A DNA stretch of 64,000 bases from Lewinella sp. IMCC34183 (GCF_003390915.1 NZ_QMEM01000004.1:62001-126000); one strand, 5' to 3'; positions 33,691 through 44,200 are shown, numbered from the stretch's first letter. Numbers and translations: made by a program. Notes: a model not told the origin generated them from the sequence alone.

Positions 33691-34599
33691 CTAATTAAAA
33701 GCATCCCTGAACTGTCTGGGCGACATCCTGGTCTTCGCCTTGAATAGCTTGCTGAACGACGGCAAATGCTCGAAGCCCATCTCATAGGCGATCTCGCTCA
33801 CGGTGAGGTTGGTGGTGGATAAGCGTTCCTTCGCCCGCTCGATCAGCTTCTCGTGGATGTGCTGCTGGGTGTTGCGCCCGGTCAGGGCCCGCAGGAGGCT
33901 GCTCAGGTAGCCGGGCGACAGGTGGAGTTGGTCGGCGACGTACTGCACCGAAGGCAGCCCCCGTTCGATCAAATCGTCCCGTTGGAAGTAGTCCTGCAGC
34001 AAGTGCTCCAGCCGTTCCAGCACCTCGTGGCCCGACTTTTCCCGCGTAATGAACTGCCGCTGGTAGAACCGGTCGGCGTAGGTCAGCAGGACCTCCAGGT
34101 GCGCGCTGATGATCTGCTTGCTGAACTTGTCGGTACGGGCCAGGTACTCCCGCCGGATGTTCTCAATGACCCCGTTGACGACGCTTTCTTCCGGTGGCGA
34201 AAGGAACAGGCCGTGGTGCAGGGAGTAATCCCAGAAATCGTAGCGGTGGATGGTGCCGGCCAGGGGCGTGTTCCAGAGAAAGTCCGGGTGGATCAGGATG
34301 ACCCACCCGGAATTCTTCGCCTCCCCCGCCCCGGCATCGAACGTCTGGGTAAGGACCTGATTGGGCGCCAGGAACGACAGGATGCCCTCGTCAAAGTCGA
34401 ACGGCTGCTGCCCGTACCGGACGTTTACGTGCTGCATACGCTTGACGGAAATCGTATAAAAGCCCAGTACCAGGCTTTCCGGCTCGTTGCTGTCCGGAAC
34501 GGGTACCGTGGCCACGTCGATCACGCTGAGGAGGGGATGATGGGGCGGCGGCAGTTTCCGGAACCGGTGAAATGCGCTGATGGTCTCAATCGTCTGCAT
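33691..34599 (-). CDS. AraC-family transcriptional regulator
   Basis: A 302-aa protein with an N-terminal cupin-like sensor domain and a C-terminal double helix-turn-helix: DLIERGLPSVQYVADQLHLSPGYLSSLLRALTG and LSTTNLTVSEIAYEMGFEHLPSFSKLFKAKTRMSPRQFRDAFN. I choose the ATG at 34599 (MQTIETISAFHRF). Such regulators often control an adjacent oxidoreductase; here the gene overlaps the 3' end of the upstream quinone-oxidoreductase-like gene by 14 bp, so they are one transcription unit. Ligand unknown. Confidence 0.9.
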   Translation of the reverse strand: MQTIETISAFHRFRKLPPPHHPLLSVIDVATVPVPDSNEPESLVLGFYTISVKRMQHVNVRYGQQPFDFDEGILSFLAPNQVLTQTFDAGAGEAKNSGWVILIHPDFLWNTPLAGTIHRYDFWDYSLHHGLFLSPPEESVVNGVIENIRREYLARTDKFSKQIISAHLEVLLTYADRFYQRQFITREKSGHEVLERLEHLLQDYFQRDDLIERGLPSVQYVADQLHLSPGYLSSLLRALTGRNTQQHIHEKLIERAKERLSTTNLTVSEIAYEMGFEHLPSFSKLFKAKTRMSPRQFRDAFN

Positions 34600-35569
34600 G
34601 AGTAGATGCGTTGTCAACAACCTGTAGCACCAGCTTGCCGCGCACGTGCCAGGACGCGCTCTCGCGGTGGGCTTCGGCTACTTCTTCCAGGGGGAAAACC
34701 CGGGCTACGGGCACGTTGACGTTACCCGCGTCAATTAATTCAGCGATTTCTTCCAGCCATTCGCCGCGGGCCTCGTTGCTGTAGGCTTCTCCGGTAGCGT
34801 GTTTGGCCGCCAAGGCTTCCATTACTTCCTCGTCGAGGGGGTGATCCAGGTTGGCGGTAACGAAGATGCCACCCTCCCTGAGTACTCGTACCGCCTTCAG
34901 CCGTTCGCGGTTGTCGCGCAGCGGCGATACCTCCAGTACCAGGTCGATGTCGTGCAGCAATTCCTCAAACTGCTGGGTCTGGTAGTCGATCACTTCGTCG
35001 GCCCCCAGTTGCCGGACGTAGTCCAGACTGCCGCCGGAGGCCATACCGATCACGTAGGCCCCCTTCGCTTTGGCAAACTGTACCGCGAAGCCGCCTACGC
35101 CGCCCGATGCACCCTGTACCAGAATGCGCTGACCGGACCGCAATTTCCCGTACTTGAAGACGCCCGTCCAGGCCGTCAGCCCCGCCAGGGGCACCGCGGC
35201 CGCTGCGGTGAAGTCGATCGTTGCGGGTTTATGGGCGAAGTGACTGGCCCGGGAGACCAGGTACTCCGCGTAGCTCCCGCCGCCGGGAAATTCGGGCTCT
35301 CCGTACACGGCGTCCCCCTTTTTGAAGCCGGTCACGTCGCTACCCACTTCTTCCACCACGCCCGCGGCATCCCAACCCAGCGTCATGGGCAATTTCAGGA
35401 AAGGTCGCAGCACGTCGTTGCCGCCCTCCCGGATGGCCCAATCCGTCGGGTTGACGCCACTGGCGTACACCTTTATGAGGAGTTGGTCGGCGGCCGGGGC
35501 GGGACGGTCCACCTCATCAATTTTGAGCACTTCGGGTCCGCCAAATTCATGGATTCTTACCGCTTTCAT
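34586..35569 (-). CDS. NADP-dependent zinc-free alcohol dehydrogenase/quinone oxidoreductase
   Basis: A 327-aa medium-chain dehydrogenase/reductase. MKAVRIHEFGGPEVLKIDEV at the start is classic for quinone oxidoreductases; I choose the ATG at 35569 for this reason. The nucleotide-binding fold is at LVQGASGGVGGFAVQFAKAKGAYVIGMAS (about 145-172). Catalytic zinc cysteines are not evident, so it is of the zinc-independent class, reducing quinones or enones with NADPH. It is followed by an overlapping AraC regulator. Such pairs commonly respond to electrophile stress (inferred). Confidence 0.9.
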   Translation of the reverse strand: MKAVRIHEFGGPEVLKIDEVDRPAPAADQLLIKVYASGVNPTDWAIREGGNDVLRPFLKLPMTLGWDAAGVVEEVGSDVTGFKKGDAVYGEPEFPGGGSYAEYLVSRASHFAHKPATIDFTAAAAVPLAGLTAWTGVFKYGKLRSGQRILVQGASGGVGGFAVQFAKAKGAYVIGMASGGSLDYVRQLGADEVIDYQTQQFEELLHDIDLVLEVSPLRDNRERLKAVRVLREGGIFVTANLDHPLDEEVMEALAAKHATGEAYSNEARGEWLEEIAELIDAGNVNVPVARVFPLEEVAEAHRESASWHVRGKLVLQVVDNASTHADD

Positions 35570-35708
35570 CTTATTCTGTATTGGTTTGTACCGCAAAGTT
35601 CCGGCTGCTATCCGCAGCGCGCTTAGGCAAAACCCCGTTTGCTTTAGCCGAAACGGGCGGCATCGTCTGATTACCCATCCAGCGGTGGCTACAGCCGGTA
35701 GCTAATCA

Positions 35709-35730
35709 CGGCACCTGCGCCCCGCCGCCC
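35709..35730. repeat. Interspersed GCACCTGCGC motif, copy
   Basis: CGGCACCTGCGCCCCGCCGC is the complement form of the short motif also found at 30210, 20431 and other gene gaps. It lies in the 620-bp gap before the PL11 gene. Confidence 0.5.
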
Positions 35731-35842
35731 GGAGTAGCGATGTGATACCGCCGGAAACAGGCTGCGTCCGAAAGGGCGGACCGGCCAAAATTTTGAAAAT
35801 TTCTCATCTAACGGAAGTGACGCTTGGCTAAAGCTTGCCATT

Positions 35843-35854
35843 GCAACCGTTTGC
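35843..35854. promoter_or_regulatory. LacI-type operator-like site 1 upstream of the PL11 gene
   Basis: GCAACCGTTTGC with flanking TT...AT gives TTGCAACCGTTTGCAT, an imperfect palindrome with a central CG, the hallmark of LacI/GalR operators. About 337 bases before the PL11 start. Confidence 0.5.
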
Positions 35855-36045
35855 ATCTAATCCGCTCACGATGAGTCGAATCCGTATCTGAATCTCTCAG
35901 TATGGAAATAGAGGGCATCGGCACAACTTCTATCCAACAATAGATATACGCGCCAAATAAAGGAGGACAAGTACCCAAAAAAGCATTATAAACTATCGTT
36001 TTAGGAGCACATTACTTATCTTCCATCGACCTCACCCGTAAAATG

Positions 36046-36057
36046 GCAACCGGTTGC
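36046..36057. promoter_or_regulatory. LacI-type operator-like site 2 upstream of the PL11 gene
   Basis: GCAACCGGTTGC is a perfect 12-bp palindrome with central CG, about 134 bases before the PL11 ATG. It differs by one base from site 1. The two sites fit a LacI-family repressor controlling the lyase; no lacI gene is in the window. The rest of the gap 35570-36190 has no convincing gene. Confidence 0.6.
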
Positions 36058-36190
36058 AAAATCTGTCGCTCTTTTAGGGGTTACGGATTCGTACCTCCGG
36101 ATTCGGATGGGGTTGATGCAGGCTGCCCGGGGCAACGGATCGCCTACGGCAGTATGCTTTTTTTCCAAAACCCAAACAGTGTATCCGATC

Positions 36191-39100
36191 ATGCAACACA
36201 AGTACCTAAATCCATTTTTATACACCGCGGCGCTCCTGCTGCTAAGTATTCCTGCCCTGTCGCAGCAGCGGTTGATGGAAAAACTCAACCGCGGACTCGT
36301 AGCCCTCGAGAGTGACGACGGGGTATTCCTCAGCTGGCGGCGGCTGGCTACCGACCCCGAGGGAATTTCCTACCAGCTGTACCGCAACGATTCGCTCATC
36401 ACCCCCACTCCCCTCACCGCGGTGACGAACTACCTGGACGCGACCGGGGCCAGCGACCAGTATTACCACCTGGAAGTACTCACCGATGCTGCCGTAAGGG
36501 ACACCACGGATGCCGTGGTCGTCTGGGGCAACGGCTACAAGGAGATACCGCTGCAAACGCCCGAGGGCTACCAACCGAACGACGCCTCCGTAGCCGACCT
36601 CGACGGCGACGGGGACTTCGAGATCGTCGTGAAGTTCGAGCGGGAGAGCCGCGACAACTCCCAGAGCGGCTTCACCGATCCGGTATACCTGCACGCCTAC
36701 AAGATGAACGGTACGCTGCTGTGGAGCATCGACCTGGGCATCAACATTCGCGCGGGCGCCCACTACACCCAGTTCATGGTGTACGACCTGGACGGCGACG
36801 GCCTGGCGGAGGTGGTCTGTAAAACGGCCCCCGGAACCCGCGACGCCACCGGTGAATACCTCAGTGACGGCATAGCCGGTGACGACGACGACGCGGCGGA
36901 CTACCGCAACGACGAGGGCTACATCCTGGAAGGCCCAGAGTACCTGACCCTTTTCAGCGGTATGACGGGCGAGGAAGTCTCCACGGTTGAATTCAACCCC
37001 GTGCGGGGCAATGTCGGCGACTGGGGCGACACCTACGGCAACCGGGTCGACCGCTTCCTGGCCGGCGTGGCCTATTTCGACCGGCTGCCCAGCGTGGTGA
37101 TGGCACGGGGCTACTACACCCGCTCGGTCCTCACCGCGTGGGACTACGTCGACGGGGAGCTGGTCCAGCGCTGGGTGTTCGACACGGACTCCGGCGGTAC
37201 GGGCAAGGACGGAAACGCATACAGCCTGTACACGGGCCAGGGGGCGCATAGCCTGAGCGTGGGCGACATCGATCAGGACGGGAAAGACGAGATCATGTAC
37301 GGTGCCATGGCCGTCGACGACGACGGGGTAGGACTTTATGTAACCGGCAACAACCACGGCGACGCTACCCATCTGGGTGACTTCCTTCCCGACCGGCCCG
37401 GTCTGGAGTATTTCATGCCCAGTGAGTCGGCCTTCTCCACCAACCGGGTCACCGGCGAGACCGTCCCGGCCATCTACCTCACGGATGCTTCGGACGGAAC
37501 GGTTCTCTGGCAAAAGGACGTGACGGAAAAGGCCGACATCGGCCGGGCCATGGTCGCCGACGTTTCGGCTGCCACCAAGGGCGCCGAATTCTGGGCTTCG
37601 AGTGGCTTTGGGGTGTACGATGCGGACGGCAATCAGATCGACCGTACGAGCGGACGGCCCTCCATCAACTTCGGCTCCTGGTGGGACGGTGACCTGCAGC
37701 GCGAACTGCTTGACCGTACCACCATCACCAAGTGGACGCCCGACACGGAAACCGCCTTGTTATCACCGGAGGGTGTGGAGTCCAACAACGGCACCAAGGC
37801 AACCCCTGCCCTGAGCGGCGACATCCTGGGCGACTGGCGGGAAGAAGTGATCTGGAGAACATCCGATAACCAGGCGCTCCGGATCTATTCGACGACCATC
37901 CCGACCGACCACAGCCTGTACACCCTGCTACAGGACCCTCAGTACCGGGTGGCCCTGACCTGGCAGAACGTCGGCTACAACCAGCCGCCCCATCCCAGTT
38001 TCTACCTGGGCGGAGAGATGGAGGCCCCCCCGATGCCCAACATCGCCATGGCAATGCCAACCGGGGAGCCGTCCATCCAAATTACCAACCCGGTGGTGGG
38101 GCAGACAAACAGTCAGGGCAGCACGCTCTACGCGACCGTCAGCATTGACGGATTTGATGACGGCACCATTGTCTACCTGAGTAGCGACGACGTGCTGCTG
38201 GCTTCCGATACCGTAGCCCCCTACGTGATGAACCTGGACACCCTCCCCAGCGGCACCTATAGCCTGATCGCGTGGGCGTATACCGCCGACAGCACCCTGG
38301 TACAATCCACTGCGGTTTCCTTGACGATAGACCTGGGCGCGCCGAGCATTATGGTGACCTCCCCGGACGCGGGCCGCGTCTTCTCCATTACCGACATGAT
38401 CACCCTTACCGCCGACGCCACGGACCCGAACGGTACGGTCGAGCAGGTCGCCTTTTACATCGGTGAAAATGAGGTAGCCACCGTGGATAGCCCGCCGTAC
38501 TCGGCCGAGGTAGACAATCCGGGATACGGCATATACGACGTCTGGGCGGTCGTCACCGACAACGACGGGCTGAAGGACACTTCTGCACTCCGCTCGATCT
38601 CCGTAGGTCAGGGCACGATCATCCAGGAGTCTGAAATGGCCTTTTGTGGTTTCCTGAACCTTGGTACCATCGACAGCGATAATGAGGGCTTCACCGGAGA
38701 CGGCTTCGCCAACACCGAAAATCAAGTGGGAGAGGGCGTTTCCTGGGCGATTACGATCCCCGCCACGGGAGATTACCAGATGCTGTTCCGCTACGCCAGC
38801 CAGGGGCAGCGCGACGCGATGATGTCCATCGGCGAAATCGTCACCGACGAGACCGTGACCTTTCCCCCCTCGGAGAGCTGGACCAGCTGGACAACTACGG
38901 CGACCAACGTTGTCAACCTTCCCGCCGGAAACTACGAGGTGACCCTCACCGCCACCACGGGCAGTGGCCTGGGCAACATCGACTACTTGCAGGTGCTTTC
39001 GTTCAGCGAGGCGGCGGCACAGGGCCTTGACTGCGCCGAGCTCAGCACCTCGACCAGCGCCATCGATGCCGCACGGGAACGCATCAGCGTCTACCCGGTA

Positions 39101-39316
39101 CCAAGCTTCGGCACGGTCAACTTCGAACTGCACAACCCGGATGCCCAGATTACCCGGCTAACACTCTACGGGTACACCGGCCGGCAAGTACTTACCCGGG
39201 AATACGCAACGCAGAAGGCCGAACTGGACGTCAGCCGCATGAAGCCCGGCATGTACCTGGCCGAGCTGGAGACCAGCTCCGGCAGAAAGTACACCAAGCG
39301 GGTGGTCATCAACTAG
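36191..39316 (+). CDS. Rhamnogalacturonan lyase (PL11-like) with Ig-like domains and T9SS type A tail
   Basis: A 1041-aa secreted enzyme. I start at ATG 36191 (MQHKYLNPFLYTAALLLLSIPALSQ, a good signal peptide). The catalytic beta-propeller (about 25-620) shows MEKLNRGLVALESDDGVFLSWR, ASVADLDGDGDFEIVVKFE, and other calcium-type DGDG repeats (VYDLDGDGLAEVV, VGDIDQDGKDEIM), all typical of YesW/YesX lyases that cleave rhamnogalacturonan I of pectin. Then two Ig-like domains (about 640-815), a CBM-like jelly roll (about 815-945) and a C-terminal type A sorting domain (ISVYPVPSFGTVNFEL ... GMYLAELETSSGRKYTKRVVIN). It is exported through the Sec and type IX systems. Two LacI-type sites precede it. 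Confidence 0.93.
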   Translation: MQHKYLNPFLYTAALLLLSIPALSQQRLMEKLNRGLVALESDDGVFLSWRRLATDPEGISYQLYRNDSLITPTPLTAVTNYLDATGASDQYYHLEVLTDAAVRDTTDAVVVWGNGYKEIPLQTPEGYQPNDASVADLDGDGDFEIVVKFERESRDNSQSGFTDPVYLHAYKMNGTLLWSIDLGINIRAGAHYTQFMVYDLDGDGLAEVVCKTAPGTRDATGEYLSDGIAGDDDDAADYRNDEGYILEGPEYLTLFSGMTGEEVSTVEFNPVRGNVGDWGDTYGNRVDRFLAGVAYFDRLPSVVMARGYYTRSVLTAWDYVDGELVQRWVFDTDSGGTGKDGNAYSLYTGQGAHSLSVGDIDQDGKDEIMYGAMAVDDDGVGLYVTGNNHGDATHLGDFLPDRPGLEYFMPSESAFSTNRVTGETVPAIYLTDASDGTVLWQKDVTEKADIGRAMVADVSAATKGAEFWASSGFGVYDADGNQIDRTSGRPSINFGSWWDGDLQRELLDRTTITKWTPDTETALLSPEGVESNNGTKATPALSGDILGDWREEVIWRTSDNQALRIYSTTIPTDHSLYTLLQDPQYRVALTWQNVGYNQPPHPSFYLGGEMEAPPMPNIAMAMPTGEPSIQITNPVVGQTNSQGSTLYATVSIDGFDDGTIVYLSSDDVLLASDTVAPYVMNLDTLPSGTYSLIAWAYTADSTLVQSTAVSLTIDLGAPSIMVTSPDAGRVFSITDMITLTADATDPNGTVEQVAFYIGENEVATVDSPPYSAEVDNPGYGIYDVWAVVTDNDGLKDTSALRSISVGQGTIIQESEMAFCGFLNLGTIDSDNEGFTGDGFANTENQVGEGVSWAITIPATGDYQMLFRYASQGQRDAMMSIGEIVTDETVTFPPSESWTSWTTTATNVVNLPAGNYEVTLTATTGSGLGNIDYLQVLSFSEAAAQGLDCAELSTSTSAIDAARERISVYPVPSFGTVNFELHNPDAQITRLTLYGYTGRQVLTREYATQKAELDVSRMKPGMYLAELETSSGRKYTKRVVIN

Positions 39317-39355
39317 GGGTCGGGACGGAGGATTTGTCCAGCCGCATCTACTTCA

Positions 39356-39402
39356 AGCAGGCCGGGAGGTGACAGATAGTCGCCTTCCGGCTTGCTGTTT
39401 TG
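39356..39402 (+). terminator. Terminator after the PL11 gene
   Basis: An 18-bp stem with a few mismatches or wobbles (AGCAGGCCGGGAGGTGAC against GTCGCCTTCCGGCTTGCT), a loop of five bases, then GTTTT. It ends the lyase transcript and faces the convergent DoxX-like gene. Confidence 0.7.
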
Positions 39403-39445
39403 GGAATTTTCGACTCGGATGTCGGGTACATCCGATGCCAAAAAC

Positions 39446-39817
39446 TTAGCCCAGTAGCGAAGGCTTACGCAGCAACGTCCCTGCGTAGATCATTGCCCCG
39501 ATCGCCAAAGCCGGCAGCGGTACCTCGCCCAGGATCAGTTCCGCCACCAGAATGGCCCCGACGTAGGAGCAGAAAAGGAAGAACCCCAGGTTGCAGGTCC
39601 GCGGGATCCAGTAGAGTACAACCACGGCAATTTCGACAACTCCGATAGGTACGGCGTAGTCGTCCAGCCCCAGATTCCGTAGCAGGACATGTATTTCGTC
39701 GTCGGGCAGGAACTTGGTCAGACCCGACCCCAGCACCGCCAGGGAGGGCAGCAGGGAGAGCAGGTAACCAAGGAGGCGGCGGGTGCGGCCAATCCCATTT
39801 TCGTGCAGTGGCAACAT
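39446..39817 (-). CDS. DoxX-like small membrane protein (1)
   Basis: A 123-aa protein with four hydrophobic segments (LLGYLLSLLPSLAVLGSGLTKF, IGVVEIAVVVLYW, LGFFLFCSYVGAILVAEL, PALAIGAMIYAG). The GSGLTKF and 'G..Eia..vLy' pattern is typical of DoxX-like proteins, small membrane proteins of unclear function, sometimes linked to oxidative stress. It is divergent from the next DoxX-like gene across 62 bp. Confidence 0.75.
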   Translation of the reverse strand: MLPLHENGIGRTRRLLGYLLSLLPSLAVLGSGLTKFLPDDEIHVLLRNLGLDDYAVPIGVVEIAVVVLYWIPRTCNLGFFLFCSYVGAILVAELILGEVPLPALAIGAMIYAGTLLRKPSLLG

Positions 39818-39879
39818 TGTAGCTAGATTTCTATTAGGTCGGGGGCTAATCGGACATCCAGGCTCCTAAACGTTCTTCG

Positions 39880-40227
39880 ATGGAGTTGCTGACCCTGGCC
39901 ACCTTTTTCTCCGGTATCTCCTTCCTCTTCTTTGGGGTCAGCTGCCAGACCTCTTCCTATATGGAGCGGGAATTCATCCGCTACGGCTATGCCCGTCAGC
40001 GACCGCTTGTCGGGTACCTGCAGATCCTGGGGGGCCTCGGACTTATCCTGGGGTACTACTTCTCGCCGTTGCTGGCCACGGCCGCCGCCGGTGGTCTGGC
40101 GCTGATGATGGCTTACGGATTTGGGGTGCGCATGTACATCCGCGACACCCTCATCCAGGCGACCCCCGCCCTGTTTTACGCCGTGCTCAATGCGTACCTG
40201 GCGGTGGCTTACGGCAGTGGGCTATAG
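39880..40227 (+). CDS. DoxX-like small membrane protein (2)
   Basis: A 115-aa protein with four hydrophobic stretches. GVSCQTSSYMEREFIRYGYARQRPLVGYLQILGGLGLILGYY matches the DoxX-like pattern ('f..yG....r..vG..ei..g..li'). Its 3' end overlaps the convergent third DoxX-like gene by 6 bp. No function can be given. Confidence 0.72.
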   Translation: MELLTLATFFSGISFLFFGVSCQTSSYMEREFIRYGYARQRPLVGYLQILGGLGLILGYYFSPLLATAAAGGLALMMAYGFGVRMYIRDTLIQATPALFYAVLNAYLAVAYGSGL

Positions 40228-40599
40228 GGGCGTACCGGGGACGAAGGCAATGATCAGGCACAGCACCAGAAACAGGGCCGCAGGAAAGGACTTGTAAAGC
40301 GGGTCGCTGATCTTGAAGTGCATCAGCACCGATCCAGCAAGCATGGCCGCCAGTCCGATCGCGGCGTAAAAACGCAGGCCCGGCACCCAGATCGCCACGA
40401 TGAGCAGCACGGCGAGTACCACTTTGATGAAGCCAACTACGTAGACTGACCATTCCGGCAGGCCGTATGCCCGAAACTCTTCCGTGATCGTGGTCGCGTT
40501 CCCGCCCCGCCATTTGGTGTTCTTCTTCGGCTGCACCAGCCAGACGTTCAGGATGCTGAGGCCGACAATGAGTTGTAAGGCGATGATGAGGTAGTCCAT
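40222..40599 (-). CDS. DoxX-like small membrane protein (3)
   Basis: A 125-aa protein. The ATG at 40599 (MDYLIIALQLIVGLSILNVWL) gives a membrane segment at once; the longer upstream frame is not membrane-like. FRAYGLPEWSVYVVGFIKVVLAVLLIVAIW and PGLRFYAAIGLAAMLAGSVLMHFKISDP are characteristic DoxX-like blocks. Three relatives in 1.2 kb, in mixed orientation, suggest local collection or old duplication. Confidence 0.78.
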   Translation of the reverse strand: MDYLIIALQLIVGLSILNVWLVQPKKNTKWRGGNATTITEEFRAYGLPEWSVYVVGFIKVVLAVLLIVAIWVPGLRFYAAIGLAAMLAGSVLMHFKISDPLYKSFPAALFLVLCLIIAFVPGTPL

Positions 40600-41258
40600 A
40601 CTAGTGAGTCGTGGGATTAGTGAGATAAGCGGAGACGCTGCGTTGCCCAACACGAGTTTGACCAAACAGTTTTTCCCGTCCGTACCCTGCCCCCCCCTAT
40701 CGACCTTTCGCTGGCAGGAGAACCTGCCCACCTTGTCCGGTGGGGGTGGGCGTCCTGAAATGGTCACTGCACCTGCGCCCAGGCGAAACAGCGCAAAAAA
40801 GGCGATGATTAACTAACCGATAATGTTGGTAAGGGCTTTCTGCAATAGCACATCAAAGACAAGGGCAATTACACTCGCCTTCGTCAGCAAGCTAGTCGGG
40901 GGCCGCAACCGGAATGCCATTGCAACCCCTAAAAACGTCGATATACACCGGCACGCTTAGGTATAAGGTTCACTTCACGGGGTACACAAATGTCGTCTTT
41001 ATGACAATTGCATTAGAAAACACGCAGTGAAGCGAACATAAATAAATTTATGCTTTCATAGCAGAGCCAATATAATTTTATTCTGCATTTAATAATAAAT
41101 CAATATAAAATATGCCAATATTTGCTATATAGCAAAACTAAACGCACAATAACACCCCGTAGGCAGAACGTAAATCGTGTTTAGACAGAAAAAATAACAC
41201 ATTAAATACGTACATTCGTCCGCTCATTTAGAAACCTAATCAACTAAACCACTCAATA
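40600..41258. other. Long AT-rich upstream region of susC
   Basis: About 660 bases without a convincing gene. The right half is very AT-rich. It contains an 11-bp inverted repeat with one mismatch, GTTCACTTCAC (40968-40978) and GTGAAGCGAAC (41027-41037), and half-sites GCAACCGG (about 40905) and TTGCAACC (about 40920) like those before the PL11 gene. A TACATTCG -7-like box lies at 41211. Probably the control region of the SusCD operon. Confidence 0.5.
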
Positions 41259-44200
41259 ATGAGACGAATTACGCTAGTCCTAGGACTAACGCTCTTTGTT
41301 ATGGGTATCACCGTGGCGCAACGCACCGTCAGCGGCACGGTAACCGATAGCGAAGGCGAAACCCTGATCGGAGTCAGCATCCTCGTTGACGGCAGTACCA
41401 CCGGTACCGTAACGGACATCGACGGAAATTACAACTTGTCCGTCGCCGAGGAAAACAACATACTCATCTTCAGCTATACCGGTTTTGCAACCCAGCGGGT
41501 GGATATTGACAACCGGTCAACGATTGACATCACGATGGAACCCTCGTCGGAACTGCTCGACGAGGTGATCGTCACCGCTTACGGCATCACCACCAAGGAG
41601 GCCTTTTCCGGATCGGCCGACGTAGTGGGCAGCCAAGAACTGGAAACGCGGAACGTCACCTCCCCCATTGCCGCCATTGAGGGTAACGCGACGGGCGTAC
41701 AGTTCACCTCCGCTTCCGGACAGCCGGGCTCTTCGCCGGGCATCGTTATTCGCGGCGTAGGTACCCTGAACGGTGATACCGATCCCCTCTACATCGTGGA
41801 CGGTATCCAGTTCGAAGGCCAGCTGACGAGCATCAACCAGGAAGATATCGAGTCGATCACCGTCCTAAAGGATGCGTCCTCCACCTCGCTCTACGGCTCC
41901 CGGGCCGCCAACGGCGTGGTACTCATCACCACCAAGCGGGGCTCCGCGGCGGGCACGAAGGTGAGTGCTTCCGTGCAGCACGGCTTCGTATCGCGGGCCA
42001 TCCCGCTGTACGACGAGGTAACGCCCGGCCAGTACTACGAGACCATGTGGGAAGCCCTCCGCAACTCGGGCGCCGCCGACGGTGATGCCCAGTTTGCCAC
42101 CGACAACATCTTCACCAACCTGGGGTACAACCCCTTTGACGTACCCAACGACGAGATCGTCGGTACGGACGGCCGCCTCAACCCCGACGCGAACGTCATT
42201 TACAAGAGCCTCAACTGGTACGACGTGCTGGAGCAGAACAGCACGCGGACGAACTACAATGTCAACCTGTCCACCGGCGGCGAAGACCACAGCGTCTACT
42301 TTTCCTCCTCCTACCTGGAGGAAGGCGGCTACGTCGTGACCACCGAGTTCGATCGCCTGACCAGCCGACTGAACGCCGACTTCGACGCCACCAACTGGCT
42401 GACGATGGGCGGTAGCGCCAACGTGACCATCTCCAACTCGCGCGGACCCAGCTCCGCCGGTACGGGAAGCATCGTGAACCCCTTCGGATTCGCGAAGAAT
42501 ATCGGCTCGATCTACCCCGTATACGTGAACGACCGCGACGGCAATCTCGTGCTGGACGAATCCGGTAACCCGATCTTCGACGCGGGCGAGGGCTACTCCC
42601 AGTACGGCATCGGCTCGCGGCCCATCAACCAGGGCCGGCACGCCCTGCAGGAACTCCTGCTCAACGACGAGCGGAACCGCAACAACTTCTACGGCTTCCG
42701 CTTCTTTGCCGACTTCGAGCTGATGGACGGACTTGCCCTGCGCCTCAACTACGGTCGGGACATCCAGGAAGGTGTCCAGAAAGAGTACGAGAACAACATC
42801 ATCGGTGACGCGCAGCCTACGGGTCGCTACGGCGAGACGCGCTACAGAAGACAGGTGGAGAACTTCAACCAGCTACTGACCTACAACCGAAGCATCTCGG
42901 ATGTACACAACATCGACATCACGCTGGGCCACGAAAATTTCGACCGCAACTACAGCCAGAACAACGCGTTGGCCATCGAGCAGACCGCCGAAGGCATTTT
43001 TGAATTCGCCAACTTCGCCACCCCCGTCAGTCTCGGAGGCTACACCTCGGTGAAGCGGATCGAGGGCTACTTCGCCCGGGCCAACTACAGTTTCGACAGC
43101 AAGTACAATATCAGCCTCTCGGCCCGCCGGGACGGATCCTCCATCTTCAGCCAGAACACGCGCTGGGGTACCTTCTACTCCGTTGGTGGTTCGTGGCAAC
43201 TGGGGCAGGAGCGCTTCATCGAGAACATTGGCTTCATCGATCGCCTTAAGCTACGCGCCTCCTACGGTGAGGTCGGTAACGACGACCTGGGCGACTACTT
43301 CCTGTCGCAGCCGCGGTACAGCATCACCTCGAACGCCGGCAGCCCGGCCATCTGGTGGTCGGACATCGGCAATGCCGCCCTGCAGTGGGAAACGATCGAG
43401 AGCTTCGACGTAGCCCTAGAATTCACGCTCTTCAACAGCTTCCTCGACGGATCGCTGGAGTACTACAAGCGCAACTCCTCCGACCTGCTCTACAGCCTGC
43501 CCATCGCCCTGAGTAACGGCCACAACTCCGTCCCCTCCAACATCGGGGATATGTACAACGAAGGCGTTGAGCTGGGCCTAACGGCGAACTTCATCGCGAA
43601 CCGCGATTTCCGGTGGAACATGCGTGTCACGGCCTCTACCTTCAACAACGAGATTACCAGCCTGCCGGATCCCTTCGTGAACGGCTCCAAGCGCTGGGCG
43701 GTAGGTCGTTCGCGCTTCGATTTCTTCCTCCTCCATACTGCCGGGGTCGATCCCGCGAACGGCGATCAGTTGTTCTATATGTATGAATTCGACGAGGACG
43801 GCAACAGCGTTCCCGTGATGGAAGCCGACGGCACGCAAGCGACCACCAACGACTGGCAGGAGACCGAGCGGGCCTACACCGGCGACAGCTCCATTCCCGA
43901 CTTCCTGGGATCCGTGTCCAACAACATCGCCTACAAGGGCTTCTCGCTCAATGTCCTGGTCACCTACGGTATCGGAGGCAAGATCCTGGACAACGGCTAC
44001 TCGGCCATGATGAGCAGCAGCACTTACGGCCCCTCCCTGCACCCCGACATCCTGAACGCCTGGCGGGCGCCCGGCGACGTTACCGACGTACCCCGGCTTG
44101 AAAACGGCAATGTCGACCTGGTACGGACCCAGTCCACCCGGTTCCTGACCGATGCCTCCTTCCTGTCCCTCCGGAACGTTAACCTCTCCTACCGCTTTGA

